A stretch of DNA of 64,000 nucleotides from Dyadobacter sp. GTDB lineage: Bacteria > Bacteroidota > Bacteroidia > Cytophagales > Spirosomataceae. A program made the position numbers and the translations under genes. The notes beneath the pieces were generated by a model. It did no database searches and was not told the DNA's origin. It worked only from the letters and a program-made list of their open reading frames with translations. The DNA lies in assembly GCF_017744695.1 (NCBI RefSeq), contig NZ_JAGIAS010000006.1, forward strand, positions 461,506 to 525,505, given 5' to 3'. Below are positions 8,450-16,702 of this stretch, piece by piece. Each line of letters starts with the position of its first letter. Position 1 is the first letter of the stretch.

Positions 8450-8480
8450 CAAATGTAGGGACGTCTGGTATTTGACGCAA
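8450..8480 (-). promoter_or_regulatory. Promoter of the tRNA-Gly/tRNA-Leu unit
   Basis: On the minus strand TACATTTG (plus 8450-8457) matches the Bacteroidota -7 box and a TTG (plus CAA 8478-8480, in context CTTG) stands exactly 20 bases upstream, the expected -33 spacing. Transcription would begin near 8443, about 28 bases before tRNA-Gly. Confidence 0.6.
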
Positions 8481-8693
8481 GTTTTTGATGAAAATATTTT
8501 GGTAAAAAATCTCACAAAAACATTAACAAATTGTAAATCAATTGGTCTGTGCTGAAATTTTTTTCACTAAAAAACAGCATAGGAGGGAAATAGAGGCATT
8601 TTGCCTTTGAATGTGCTCATCCTACCGAAACAGATGTAATGTAAGCTTCATTTACCGCCCGTCAGTTTTCACCTATCCACTTCATATTTTGTT

Positions 8694-8793
8694 TACCTTT
8701 GCCTCCTTTAACCCGCGTAGGCTGCGGCTCACGGGCATGGCTCGGTTTTAGTAGAGGTCCGGCCTGTTCTTTTAAAACTAAATTTGCTTGTTC
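8694..8793 (+). promoter_or_regulatory. Promoter-like box and leader of the TerC gene
   Basis: TACCTTTG at 8694-8701 fits TAnnTTTG; the -33 region has only TTTTC at 8666-8670. A start near 8708 gives a leader of ~85 bases that is GC-rich then AT-rich, unlike the flanking intergenic DNA. Possible pairings are CCCG (8712-8715) with CGGG (8732-8735) and TTTAGT (8747-8752) with ACTAAA (8777-8782) enclosing AGG/CCT. I could not match it to the yybP-ykoY manganese riboswitch consensus. Confidence 0.35.
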
Positions 8794-9867
8794 ATGTTTT
8801 CCAACGAAGTGTTGTTTTTTGGAGGTTTTATTCTGGTGATCAGCGTCATGCTGCTTTTGGATCTGGGTGTTTTCAACAAAAAGGACCATGTGGTCAAGTT
8901 TGGTGAGGCCGCTGCCTGGACTGTCGCCTGGATAGCGCTTGCGTTGGCTTTCTACCTGGTCATCAATACACACGGCGACCTGGTGCATGGCATGGACAAT
9001 TATGGGCAGCTCGAAGCGATTAAGAACAAGTACGCGCCGCATTTGAAACTCATACCGGGCGATTTCGAGGAAAGCCTCGAACTCTACCGGAAAAACATGT
9101 CGTTGGAATTCATTACCGGTTATTTGCTGGAATACGCGCTTTCTGTCGACAATATTTTTGTTATCATCCTGATTTTCTCGTCGTTTGGTGTCCGGCCCAA
9201 GTACTTCAAAAAAGTGCTTTTCTGGGGTGTCCTGGGAGCGATCATCATGCGTTTTATATTCATTTTCGTAGGTTCGGCGCTCATGCAGCGTTTCGAATGG
9301 ATCATCTACATTTTTGGTCTGTTGCTGGTTTATCAGGGAGGTAAGATATTTTTCGAAGGGGGGGAGGAGGAGAAGATCGATCCCGCGAAGCACCCCGTCG
9401 TGAAATTTGCTTCCAAATACCTGCCCGTGTTCCCTCGCTATGTACATGAGCATTTCTTTGTGTTGAAAAAGGGTAAATGGCTCGTTACACCGCTCTTTGT
9501 GGTGGTGTTGATTGTAGAATTTACCGACCTTATCTTCGCTGTGGATTCGGTGCCAGCGGTTTTCTCGGTGACCAAAGATCCCTACGTGGTATTCTTCTCC
9601 AACATTTTTGCGATCATGGGATTGCGATCGATGTTCTTCTTTCTGAGCAACATTATGGGCCTTTTCCGATTCCTTAAATATGGTTTGGGGGTATTGCTCG
9701 TCTTCATCGGCAGCAAAATGCTCGCGCACCATTACCTCGAATCTATCGGGTTCAAAACCGTGTATTCGCTGTATGTGATCATCGGTATTCTGGCAGTGAG
9801 CATCCTGGCATCGGTGATCGTTCCTGAAAAAAAGGAGGTTGAGGACGAGGTCTTATCCAATAGTTAG
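8794..9867 (+). CDS. TerC-family integral membrane protein
   Basis: A 357-residue inner-membrane protein of the TerC family; characterised relatives export manganese or are linked to tellurite resistance. About eight to nine hydrophobic segments are visible. Two copies of the family's acidic membrane motif are present: EYALSVDNIFVI near residue 113 and VEFTDLIFAVDSVPAVF near 242, whose Asp and Asn residues are thought to bind metal. The central cytoplasmic loop is charged (GGEEEKIDPAKHP). I chose ATG 8794; an in-frame TTG two codons upstream is less likely. The long leader may respond to metal. The next gene starts 26 bp downstream on the same strand, so co-transcription is possible. Confidence 0.93.
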   Translation: MFSNEVLFFGGFILVISVMLLLDLGVFNKKDHVVKFGEAAAWTVAWIALALAFYLVINTHGDLVHGMDNYGQLEAIKNKYAPHLKLIPGDFEESLELYRKNMSLEFITGYLLEYALSVDNIFVIILIFSSFGVRPKYFKKVLFWGVLGAIIMRFIFIFVGSALMQRFEWIIYIFGLLLVYQGGKIFFEGGEEEKIDPAKHPVVKFASKYLPVFPRYVHEHFFVLKKGKWLVTPLFVVVLIVEFTDLIFAVDSVPAVFSVTKDPYVVFFSNIFAIMGLRSMFFFLSNIMGLFRFLKYGLGVLLVFIGSKMLAHHYLESIGFKTVYSLYVIIGILAVSILASVIVPEKKEVEDEVLSNS

Positions 9868-9892
9868 GCATCGGGCAGCGTTTTGAGTACCT

Positions 9893-12800
9893 ATGAGCCG
9901 GATTCTTAAAGCCTATTTAAAACGACTTACCAATCTTAGTACCCGCAACAAGTCGTTGTTACTTACGAGCTTGTCTGCCGAACAGTTCCTGGATTTCCAC
10001 GATACGGACTTCCTGTTGTCTAAACCGTCTATCGATGTGTTGAAACAGGTGATCCAGGGAAACAACCGGGTTGCGTTGTGCGATGTGGCGGATCCGCGTT
10101 TTGAGAAAGTAAACGAAACTAGCAAGCGGGTGCGCAAAATAGCGCGTACCGAACGCTTTATCGAAGAGGAGAGAGGTTCGCGGGATCTGTACGTGGGCTA
10201 TCCGTTCGTGAAGGGTAAGCTTTCCGACGGAACGCCAATCCACGCTCCATTGCTGTTTTTCCCGGTGACCTTGCGCATGGATCGTGAACAATGGTGCCTG
10301 TTTGAGCGTGATGACAGCAATGTGGCTATAAATCAAAGTTTCGCGCTGGCGTATGGGCATTTTAATGAGGCAAAAATTCCCGATGAGGTGCTCGAAAAGT
10401 CATTCGAGGATTTTCCTAAGGATTTCCTTGAATTCAGGACACAGCTCTATGAATGGTTGAAATCGACCCCATTCAAAATCAATTTTAATCAACAGCTTTT
10501 TGAAGATAAACTTGTCGCATTCAGCGGGGAAAAAAGTTCGGACATTGTAGCAAATGAGCGTAATGGCGAGCTGAAACTCTATCCCGAGGCTGTTCTCGGC
10601 ATTTTCCCGCAAGCGGGCTCCTACCTGGTCCCGGATTATAACAGGCTGCTGGACCTGGAAGAGACGGAAGGTTTCAAGATCCCTTTGATTGGTTTTTCAG
10701 GTGAATCGGAGGTAGATGAAAATGATTTTGAACCAGAACTTCCGGTGCGGGAACGCAGGCAGGCGAGGGAGGAGGATGTACTGACGCCATTTCCGGTAGA
10801 CGAATCCCAGGAAGAGATTATCCTGGCCGTCAAATCCGGTAGTTCGGTGGTGGTGCAGGGGCCGCCGGGAAGCGGCAAATCGCAGTTGATCTGTAACCTG
10901 ATTGCCGATTTTACGTCGAAAGGGAAGCGTGTTTTATTGGTATGCCAAAAGCGGGCAGCACTGGATGTGGTTTACCAACGTCTGGCGACTACCGGTATGA
11001 GGGATTTTACCGGTCTTATCCACGACTTCAAAAATGACCGCTCGGCATTGTATGCCCAGATTGCGTCCCAAATAGAAAAAGTGGAGACCTATCGCCAGCA
11101 GAATTACAGCCTCGATTCAGTATTCCTGGAAAGACAATTTACCCAGGAAAGCCGCGCGATCGATAAGACGGTGGAGGAACTGAATGGCTTCCGCTCCGCA
11201 TTGTTCGATGAAAAGGAGTGTGGTGTGAGTATTAAAGAACTGTATCTCACGAGCGATCCCAATGCCCCGCATGCCGATATGCGCTCGTACTACCGGCAAT
11301 TCAGGATCGATACCTGGGATGGTTTCAAGAGACATTTGAAAACCTATTCCGACTACGCGTTTTTGATCCATCCTGACCATCCGTGGCGTAACCGACGGAG
11401 TTTTGCCGCATTTGGCATGGCAGAGTTGAGGACGATGGAAAATATGCTTTCGGAATGGCCTGCTGCCTTTGAAAAGCAAACCCGTGCTTTTGAACAAATA
11501 ACGGGTGTTGCATTTGAAAAGGAGTTCATTCGCAATCGAAAGGAGATTGCGGAGCGGCTCACCGACATTACCGGTCTGGTTGCTGACAACGCTTCATGGA
11601 AATTGTTAAAAAAGTACGTGGGTGCGCCGGTAAATCCACACGAGCGATTGGCATTGGTGCGGCAGGCAGTGGATGTAATGGAGGGTTTCGTTGCCGAGGG
11701 AGGTATTGAAATGTCCCTGCCGGCGTCGCAGCTGAATACTTTCGAGGTAATGCTGAAAAAGTCACTGGAAACGAAACAGTCGGCTGTTTCGGGCTTTTTC
11801 TGGGATGTTTTTAGTAAAGAAAAGAAAGAAGTAGAGCGGGTAGCGGCGGCCAATGGGCTGACGGTTTCCCTCGAACACCTGGTGCGGCTGGAAGAACGGC
11901 TCAGAAACCGCAGGCAGCTGGAATCCTGGTTGCAACATGCTAGCCTGGGTTTTGAACCGGTATTCATTGATGATTTTTCGGCGGACCGTGCCGGAGAGTA
12001 TCTGTCATTTTTCAGGTCGGCCGAGCGCGCCGCGGACGCGGTTGCACGTATGGATACCGGTGCGTGGAAGAAAGTTTTTCATGAAATAGTCGGTACCAAT
12101 AGCCAGCTTGACCAATTCTTGGAAACCATTCAAAGTCTCAGGCAATGGCTGGAAATATGGGGCCGCATGGAGAAAGCGATGTTGCCCTACCTGCTGCCAG
12201 AGCAGATAGCCGCGCTGATCGACGATCCCTCGGGTTATAGCGGTGTTTTGCTGGAAGCGCTCCGTAATGATTTTGACTCGCTGGCCGATATGGACCGGTT
12301 GTGGGAAGAAATGACGGAATCGCAACGCGGTGCTACGCAAGCGATTTTGACAAAGGGGGCGGAACTCGGTTTGACGAACGCGAACGGGGTGCTGGACGTT
12401 TTTGAAAATAGCATTAAACTGGCCTGGATCGAGCATATCGAGAGCAAGTACCCCGCACTGCGATCGGTGACGTCGCTTAAAATGAAGCAATGGGAGGATC
12501 AGGTGCAAGGTAGTATTGCATTGAAACAAAAGCTGAGCTCGGATATTACCAATATTAAATTGCGTGAGGCCACTTATGAAGATGTAGAAAAGAACCGTCT
12601 GGGGAACCGGGTGACGTACCGCGAACTTGGGCATCAGGTGACGAAAAAGCGCAAGATATGGCCGATCCGTAAATTGCTCGAAAACTACGCCGACGAAGTA
12701 TTTGCCCTCATACCTTGCTGGATGGCTTCGCCGGAGGCGGTTTCCGCCATTTTTCCGATGGAGAACGGGTTGTTCGACCTGGTTATTTTCGACGAGGCTT

Positions 12801-13891
12801 CGCAATGCTACGCCGAATATAGTTTGCCGGCTGCATTCAGGGGAAAACAATGGGTGGTTACCGGCGATAGCAAGCAGCTTTCTCCGAGTGATCTTTACCG
12901 CGTGCGGTTCGAAGACAGATCAGAGGATGAAGAATATTCAGCTGCGATTGAAATCGAGTCTTTGCTGGACCTGGCCGGGCAATCGCTGGATCACTACCAA
13001 CTGACAGGCCATTACAGGAGTTTGTCACTGGACCTCATTGATTTTTCAAACCGGAATTTTTACAAGAATAGCCTCAAACTGCTGCCCGACTTTCATAAAA
13101 TCAACGACCGCGAGCCGGGCATTCAATATATCAAAATGGAGGGTGTCTGGAAGAACAATATCAATACTACCGAAGTAGAGGAAGTACTGCGACTTATCCG
13201 CGAGCTTGCGCGAAGTGGAAAGAGCATTGGTGTGGTGACTTTCAATTTTTATCAGCAGGCGGCCATTCAGGATGCATTGGAAAAGGAAGTCGCGTTACCG
13301 GAAGGCCTTTTCGTAAAGAATATCGAGAATGTGCAGGGAGACGAGCGTGATATTATCATTTTCTCCATGGGTTACGCGCCGGATGAGAAAGGGCGCGTTT
13401 CGATGCAGTTTGGTACGCTGAATATGCAGGGTGGGGAGAATCGCCTGAATGTGGCCGTAACGCGCGCCAGGGAGAAAATTTACTTTGTAACAAGCCTATG
13501 GCCGTCGCAGTTGCAGACGGAGCAAACCGCCAACGAGGGGCCGAAACTGCTCAGGGCTTATATGGATTATGCATTGCAAGTGTCGGAAGGTAGGTTTGAA
13601 CCGGTACCGCTTGCCACCGGGCAATTCCGCTCCGACTGGTTGCTGAAAGAACGATTGGTGCGACAAAACGCCGCATTTGAAAAGGAACTTCCATTTGGCG
13701 ACATTACCATTAAAGAAGAAGGGGCCTACAAGGGTTTGGTACTTACGGACGACGATCTTTACCATTATAGCAAGTCGTCCAAAGAGCCTCACGCTTATTT
13801 GCCCCTTCTGTTGCGGTTGAAAAACTGGCCGTTCAGGCGCGTTTACAGCCGCGAATATTGGTCGGGAAACCTCAAAAACGGTGTATTATAG
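9893..13891 (+). CDS. Superfamily 1 DNA/RNA helicase, COG1112/DUF4011 type
   Basis: A 1332-residue Upf1-like helicase. The N-terminal ~250 residues resemble DUF4011 (RLTNLSTRNKSLLL; later PLLFFPVTL). Motif I GPPGSGKSQ is near residue 323, motif II DEASQC near 967, VTGDSKQLSPSDLY follows, then a GHYRS motif, and the SF1 C-terminal motif NVAVTRAREKIYFV near 1186. A long insertion of ~550 residues, rich in predicted helix, separates motifs I and II. The last ~100 residues end in FRRVYSREYW, resembling the end of the Vsr-like nuclease domain of related proteins but without clear catalytic acids. Relatives occur in anti-phage systems; here no partner gene is adjacent. Its stop overlaps the convergent DUF1080 gene by 6 bp. 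Confidence 0.85.
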   Translation: MSRILKAYLKRLTNLSTRNKSLLLTSLSAEQFLDFHDTDFLLSKPSIDVLKQVIQGNNRVALCDVADPRFEKVNETSKRVRKIARTERFIEEERGSRDLYVGYPFVKGKLSDGTPIHAPLLFFPVTLRMDREQWCLFERDDSNVAINQSFALAYGHFNEAKIPDEVLEKSFEDFPKDFLEFRTQLYEWLKSTPFKINFNQQLFEDKLVAFSGEKSSDIVANERNGELKLYPEAVLGIFPQAGSYLVPDYNRLLDLEETEGFKIPLIGFSGESEVDENDFEPELPVRERRQAREEDVLTPFPVDESQEEIILAVKSGSSVVVQGPPGSGKSQLICNLIADFTSKGKRVLLVCQKRAALDVVYQRLATTGMRDFTGLIHDFKNDRSALYAQIASQIEKVETYRQQNYSLDSVFLERQFTQESRAIDKTVEELNGFRSALFDEKECGVSIKELYLTSDPNAPHADMRSYYRQFRIDTWDGFKRHLKTYSDYAFLIHPDHPWRNRRSFAAFGMAELRTMENMLSEWPAAFEKQTRAFEQITGVAFEKEFIRNRKEIAERLTDITGLVADNASWKLLKKYVGAPVNPHERLALVRQAVDVMEGFVAEGGIEMSLPASQLNTFEVMLKKSLETKQSAVSGFFWDVFSKEKKEVERVAAANGLTVSLEHLVRLEERLRNRRQLESWLQHASLGFEPVFIDDFSADRAGEYLSFFRSAERAADAVARMDTGAWKKVFHEIVGTNSQLDQFLETIQSLRQWLEIWGRMEKAMLPYLLPEQIAALIDDPSGYSGVLLEALRNDFDSLADMDRLWEEMTESQRGATQAILTKGAELGLTNANGVLDVFENSIKLAWIEHIESKYPALRSVTSLKMKQWEDQVQGSIALKQKLSSDITNIKLREATYEDVEKNRLGNRVTYRELGHQVTKKRKIWPIRKLLENYADEVFALIPCWMASPEAVSAIFPMENGLFDLVIFDEASQCYAEYSLPAAFRGKQWVVTGDSKQLSPSDLYRVRFEDRSEDEEYSAAIEIESLLDLAGQSLDHYQLTGHYRSLSLDLIDFSNRNFYKNSLKLLPDFHKINDREPGIQYIKMEGVWKNNINTTEVEEVLRLIRELARSGKSIGVVTFNFYQQAAIQDALEKEVALPEGLFVKNIENVQGDERDIIIFSMGYAPDEKGRVSMQFGTLNMQGGENRLNVAVTRAREKIYFVTSLWPSQLQTEQTANEGPKLLRAYMDYALQVSEGRFEPVPLATGQFRSDWLLKERLVRQNAAFEKELPFGDITIKEEGAYKGLVLTDDDLYHYSKSSKEPHAYLPLLLRLKNWPFRRVYSREYWSGNLKNGVL

Positions 13892-14590
13892 TTCCTTGAT
13901 CCGGATATTGCGGTAAGAAACTTTGTCGCCGTGGTCTTGCAATGCAATCTTGCCTTTGGAAGATGCACCAAATCCTTGCCAGGTTTTGAACTTGCTATTG
14001 GCAACGAGCTTATCCCATTCAGCGCCCTGAGTCGGGAATTCCACTACTTTTTTGCCGTTCAGCCAGCTCTCACCTTTGCCATTTTTGATGATCACTTTTG
14101 CTTTGTTCCATTCTCCGGCAGGCTTCACTGCTGTGAAATCGGAGGGAGGAAGCATATCGTACAATGAACCGGCTTTGTGGTTACCTTCTTTACCGGCTTT
14201 GGCATCAGGGTGTTTCGCATCGTCGAGCACCTGGATTTCCGGGCCGGTAGAGTACGGGCAGCAGTATTTTTTGTCTTCTATCACATGGTAGATGATCCCG
14301 CTGTTACCACCTTCCGCGATTTTCCATTCGAGTTCGAGTTCAAAATCGCCATATTCTTTGTCGGTAACGAGGTCTTTTCCACCTTTTTCGGCCAAGACCA
14401 CGGCTCCGTCTTCTATTTTCCATTGTGGCAGAACTTTGTCCTGTTGCCAGCTATGCCAGCCTTTCAGGCTTTTGCCATCGAAAAGGGTAACCCATTTTCC
14501 CTTTTGGGCTTCTGCATCATTCGAAAATGCCAACGCAGCCAGGGCGAGAACGGATGCTTTTCCGAAAGCCTTCCATTTTGTACAATTCAT
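13886..14590 (-). CDS. DUF1080 (3-keto-disaccharide hydrolase-like) exported protein
   Basis: A 234-residue protein with an N-terminal signal peptide (hydrophobic residues 10-22, cleavage probable after AEA near residue 28) and one DUF1080 concanavalin-like beta-sandwich: WVTLFDGKSLKGWH at the start, FELELEWKIAEGGNSGIIYHV in the middle, GEWNKAKVIIKNG and SYRNIRIKEL at the end. The family includes enzymes acting on 3-keto-glycosides, and many members are periplasmic in Bacteroidota. It is monocistronic, diverging from the HIT gene and converging with the helicase. Confidence 0.9.
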   Translation of the reverse strand: MNCTKWKAFGKASVLALAALAFSNDAEAQKGKWVTLFDGKSLKGWHSWQQDKVLPQWKIEDGAVVLAEKGGKDLVTDKEYGDFELELEWKIAEGGNSGIIYHVIEDKKYCCPYSTGPEIQVLDDAKHPDAKAGKEGNHKAGSLYDMLPPSDFTAVKPAGEWNKAKVIIKNGKGESWLNGKKVVEFPTQGAEWDKLVANSKFKTWQGFGASSKGKIALQDHGDKVSYRNIRIKEL

Positions 14591-14651
14591 GTTTCGCTTG
14601 TTAAAGTTTTAGTCCACAATATTAAGTACTTTTTGAGTTTTCAAAGGCATA

Positions 14652-14683
14652 TTTGGATCGAAAGTTGGCGGCTCCTATTTTTG
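14652..14683 (+). promoter_or_regulatory. Promoter of the HIT-family gene
   Basis: TTTG at 14652-14655 and TATTTTTG at 14676-14683 are separated by exactly 20 bases, a full Bacteroidota -33/-7 pair. Transcription would begin near 14690, leaving ~28 bases before the ATG. The -7 box lies in the loop of a small inverted repeat (GCTCC/GGGAG flanks), which may be a regulator site. Confidence 0.6.
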
Positions 14684-14717
14684 GGAGTAGCTCAAAATAA
14701 TCCGACAACCTATCCAC

Positions 14718-15107
14718 ATGGCTTCTATATTTTCAAGAATCGTAGCAGGGGAGATCCCTTGCCATAAAATCGCCGAAACAGAGGATTTTCTGGCGTTTCT
14801 CGATGCATTTCCTATTGCGCAAGGACATACGCTTGTTATTCCCAAAAAGGAGGTGGACTATCTTTTCGACCTTGACAACGATTTGTACACCGGCTTATTC
14901 CAATTTGCCAAAAGCATCGTCCCTGCATTGGAAAAGACAGTTCCGTGCCTGCGCATTGGCGTGAGTGTAATCGGTCTGGAAGTACCTCATGCACACGTGC
15001 ACCTGCTCCCGCTCAACAGCATGGCTGACGCCGATTTCAGCAAGAAAATAAAAACGTCGCAAGAAGAACTCGCGACGCTGGCTGAAAAGATCAGAAGTAA
15101 TTTATGA
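14718..15107 (+). CDS. HIT-family nucleotide hydrolase
   Basis: A 129-residue histidine-triad protein, probably cleaving the phosphoramidate of adenosine nucleotides (Hint-type), in the cytoplasm. Seen: ASIFSRIVAGEIPCHKI at the start, AFPIAQGHTLVIPKKEV, and the catalytic triad H91-A-H93-V-H95 followed by LLP. Length is normal. The well-formed promoter upstream and the convergent gene 3 bp downstream suggest a single-gene transcript. Confidence 0.93.
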   Translation: MASIFSRIVAGEIPCHKIAETEDFLAFLDAFPIAQGHTLVIPKKEVDYLFDLDNDLYTGLFQFAKSIVPALEKTVPCLRIGVSVIGLEVPHAHVHLLPLNSMADADFSKKIKTSQEELATLAEKIRSNL

Positions 15108-15110
15108 GGC

Positions 15111-16595
15111 TCAGTAAAACGAAAAGTCTTTTCGTACACCCAGCATGAATCCGTAGGTTTTGCGGTACAAATCGCCGATATCCGCCGCGTAGGCTCCTTT
15201 GACGGTCAAGCCGCCAAGTACGTCGAGTTTGGATTGCATCATGAGCATTCCGGAGAACTGCCTGGGTGAGCCGAGGAATGGTTCGAGGTATGCGCCGCTA
15301 TTCTCGGAGAAAGAGAATTTACCCATCCACTGCACCTTCCGAAACAATGTGCCTTCCAACCCAAGGTGGAACATCATGACGCGGTTATTGCTGGTGAAGT
15401 TGTCGGCGTAATTCGGCCATTTCCACCTGGTCTGCGAAGTTGGAGGGATAAACGGCGTACCGATCGTCCTGTCGTAATAGCCCCAGCCATCGCGGACCTG
15501 CTGGTTGTTGAAATAGTTGTCGTGCCCGCGTTTTTTGCCATCCGTCAATACAAAATCGTCACCACCCTGATCCTTGGTATACAGAAATTCCAGAACGGCC
15601 GCATTGATCTCGAAATTGGCTCCATAGGAGTTTTTACGTTTGATCCTGGCACCATAAAGGCCATCTTTGAGCCCTGTCAGGTAAAACAACGAGCCGTCTT
15701 CGTAAATGAACTGCCTGTAAAGGAAGATGCTGGTCTCATAGGTCTCTACTTCCATTGCGAGGTCAATCGAGCCAAGGTGATTACCAATCCGGCTGGTGCT
15801 GTCGAAATAGGTAATATCATCGCCGGTGCCGCCAATAGACCCTAGGACCGCGTTGACGTAGTTCTTGAATCCGGTAGGCATTTGCAATGATTCACCATTA
15901 ACGCCCAGGTTCTTTTTCAATTTTCCACCCCATTGAACCTGATGATTGAAGCCTCCGTAAAGTTTCAGCAATGAATTGGCCTTACCGATGCGCAGATAGA
16001 ATGCCTTCTGATGGAATTTCAAATTCTCCGTAATAGGCCTGCTATTTTCGAATAAACCGTCGGAGTAAAATGCCTGAAACGAAAGCCAGCCTTTTGTGAG
16101 CGGCACAGGCACGAACCGCGTAGTTCCAAAGTAAATTTTGGGGATCGGCAACGCATTACCCGACCAGGCGTAAGAGCCTGAGCCTATCGTAGAGTCTGCG
16201 AGGCCCAGCGCCTGCTTCTTGCGCCCAACGTACAGCTCCCAGTTTTTGTATCGCAACGTCACGTGTGCTTGCGGAAGAATGAATTTGTTGGTTTGTACAA
16301 AATTACCAACGGCTTCCACACCCGCGCCAACACGCCACTCATTGCGGGTTTTGTTTTCGGATATGGTCCAGTAATGCTCCAATCCTGCACGCGCGCTTAG
16401 GTTCGGGCCGGTTTTAGGTACTATTCCGTATTGGTTGGATTGTATCCAGAATGGCGTGTACCCATTGGTACTACCCATTCCGACGAATTCCACGTAGTTG
16501 GTAGTCGAGTCGGTGTAGATTACGGGTTCCTTGATCTCAGATTGGGAAAAGCCAAGGATGGGCACTAGTAGTAATATGAATAAAAGAAATCTCAT
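15111..16595 (-). CDS. Wzi-family capsule/exopolysaccharide assembly protein (copy 1)
   Basis: A 494-residue outer-membrane protein of the capsule assembly Wzi family, which in E. coli is an 18-strand barrel that anchors capsule at the surface. Seen: a signal peptide (residues 1-18, ending GFSQ), GMGSTNGYTPFWIQSNQYG, GRKKQALGLADS, NALPIPKI, a NHQVQWGG block, IGNHLGSIDL, FLYRQFIYEDGS, and a final GLRKDF-like strand, all shared in the same order with the next two genes. It is the last gene of the exopolysaccharide run. A 107-bp AT-rich gap with a possible promoter precedes it. Confidence 0.88.
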   Translation of the reverse strand: MRFLLFILLLVPILGFSQSEIKEPVIYTDSTTNYVEFVGMGSTNGYTPFWIQSNQYGIVPKTGPNLSARAGLEHYWTISENKTRNEWRVGAGVEAVGNFVQTNKFILPQAHVTLRYKNWELYVGRKKQALGLADSTIGSGSYAWSGNALPIPKIYFGTTRFVPVPLTKGWLSFQAFYSDGLFENSRPITENLKFHQKAFYLRIGKANSLLKLYGGFNHQVQWGGKLKKNLGVNGESLQMPTGFKNYVNAVLGSIGGTGDDITYFDSTSRIGNHLGSIDLAMEVETYETSIFLYRQFIYEDGSLFYLTGLKDGLYGARIKRKNSYGANFEINAAVLEFLYTKDQGGDDFVLTDGKKRGHDNYFNNQQVRDGWGYYDRTIGTPFIPPTSQTRWKWPNYADNFTSNNRVMMFHLGLEGTLFRKVQWMGKFSFSENSGAYLEPFLGSPRQFSGMLMMQSKLDVLGGLTVKGAYAADIGDLYRKTYGFMLGVRKDFSFY

Positions 16596-16638
16596 AGGTG
16601 TGCCCTCACGCTTTGTCCATAATGTGTATAATAGCCAA

Positions 16639-16646
16639 CAAAAATA
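16639..16646 (-). promoter_or_regulatory. Possible -7 box for Wzi copy 1
   Basis: The minus strand reads TATTTTTG, matching TAnnTTTG, 44 bases before the ATG at 16595, in an AT-rich gap. No clear -33 box is seen. Confidence 0.3.
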
Positions 16647-16702
16647 AGTATAACTTTTCTATTATCATATTGAACATATACGTCGCTTAGTTGCTAAACC
16701 GA

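Larger units (their letters stand above)
8416..8793. other. Intergenic region between tRNA-Gly and the TerC gene
   Basis: No gene is seen in these 378 bases. The left part carries the tRNA promoter on the minus strand (8450-8480). The middle, about 8470-8690, is AT-rich without clear signals. The right end holds a promoter-like box (8694-8701) and a GC-rich leader before the TerC start at 8794. Confidence 0.6.

Noticed and set aside
8702..8793. yybP-ykoY manganese riboswitch before the TerC gene
   Set aside because: The conserved loop sequences of that riboswitch cannot be found in the leader; only a general structured-leader note is kept.
8662..9732. 356-codon minus-strand ORF opposite the TerC gene
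   Set aside because: Its sequence is low in hydrophobic order and rich in His/Gln/Lys, as expected from the complement of a membrane-protein gene; TerC on the other strand has firm motifs.
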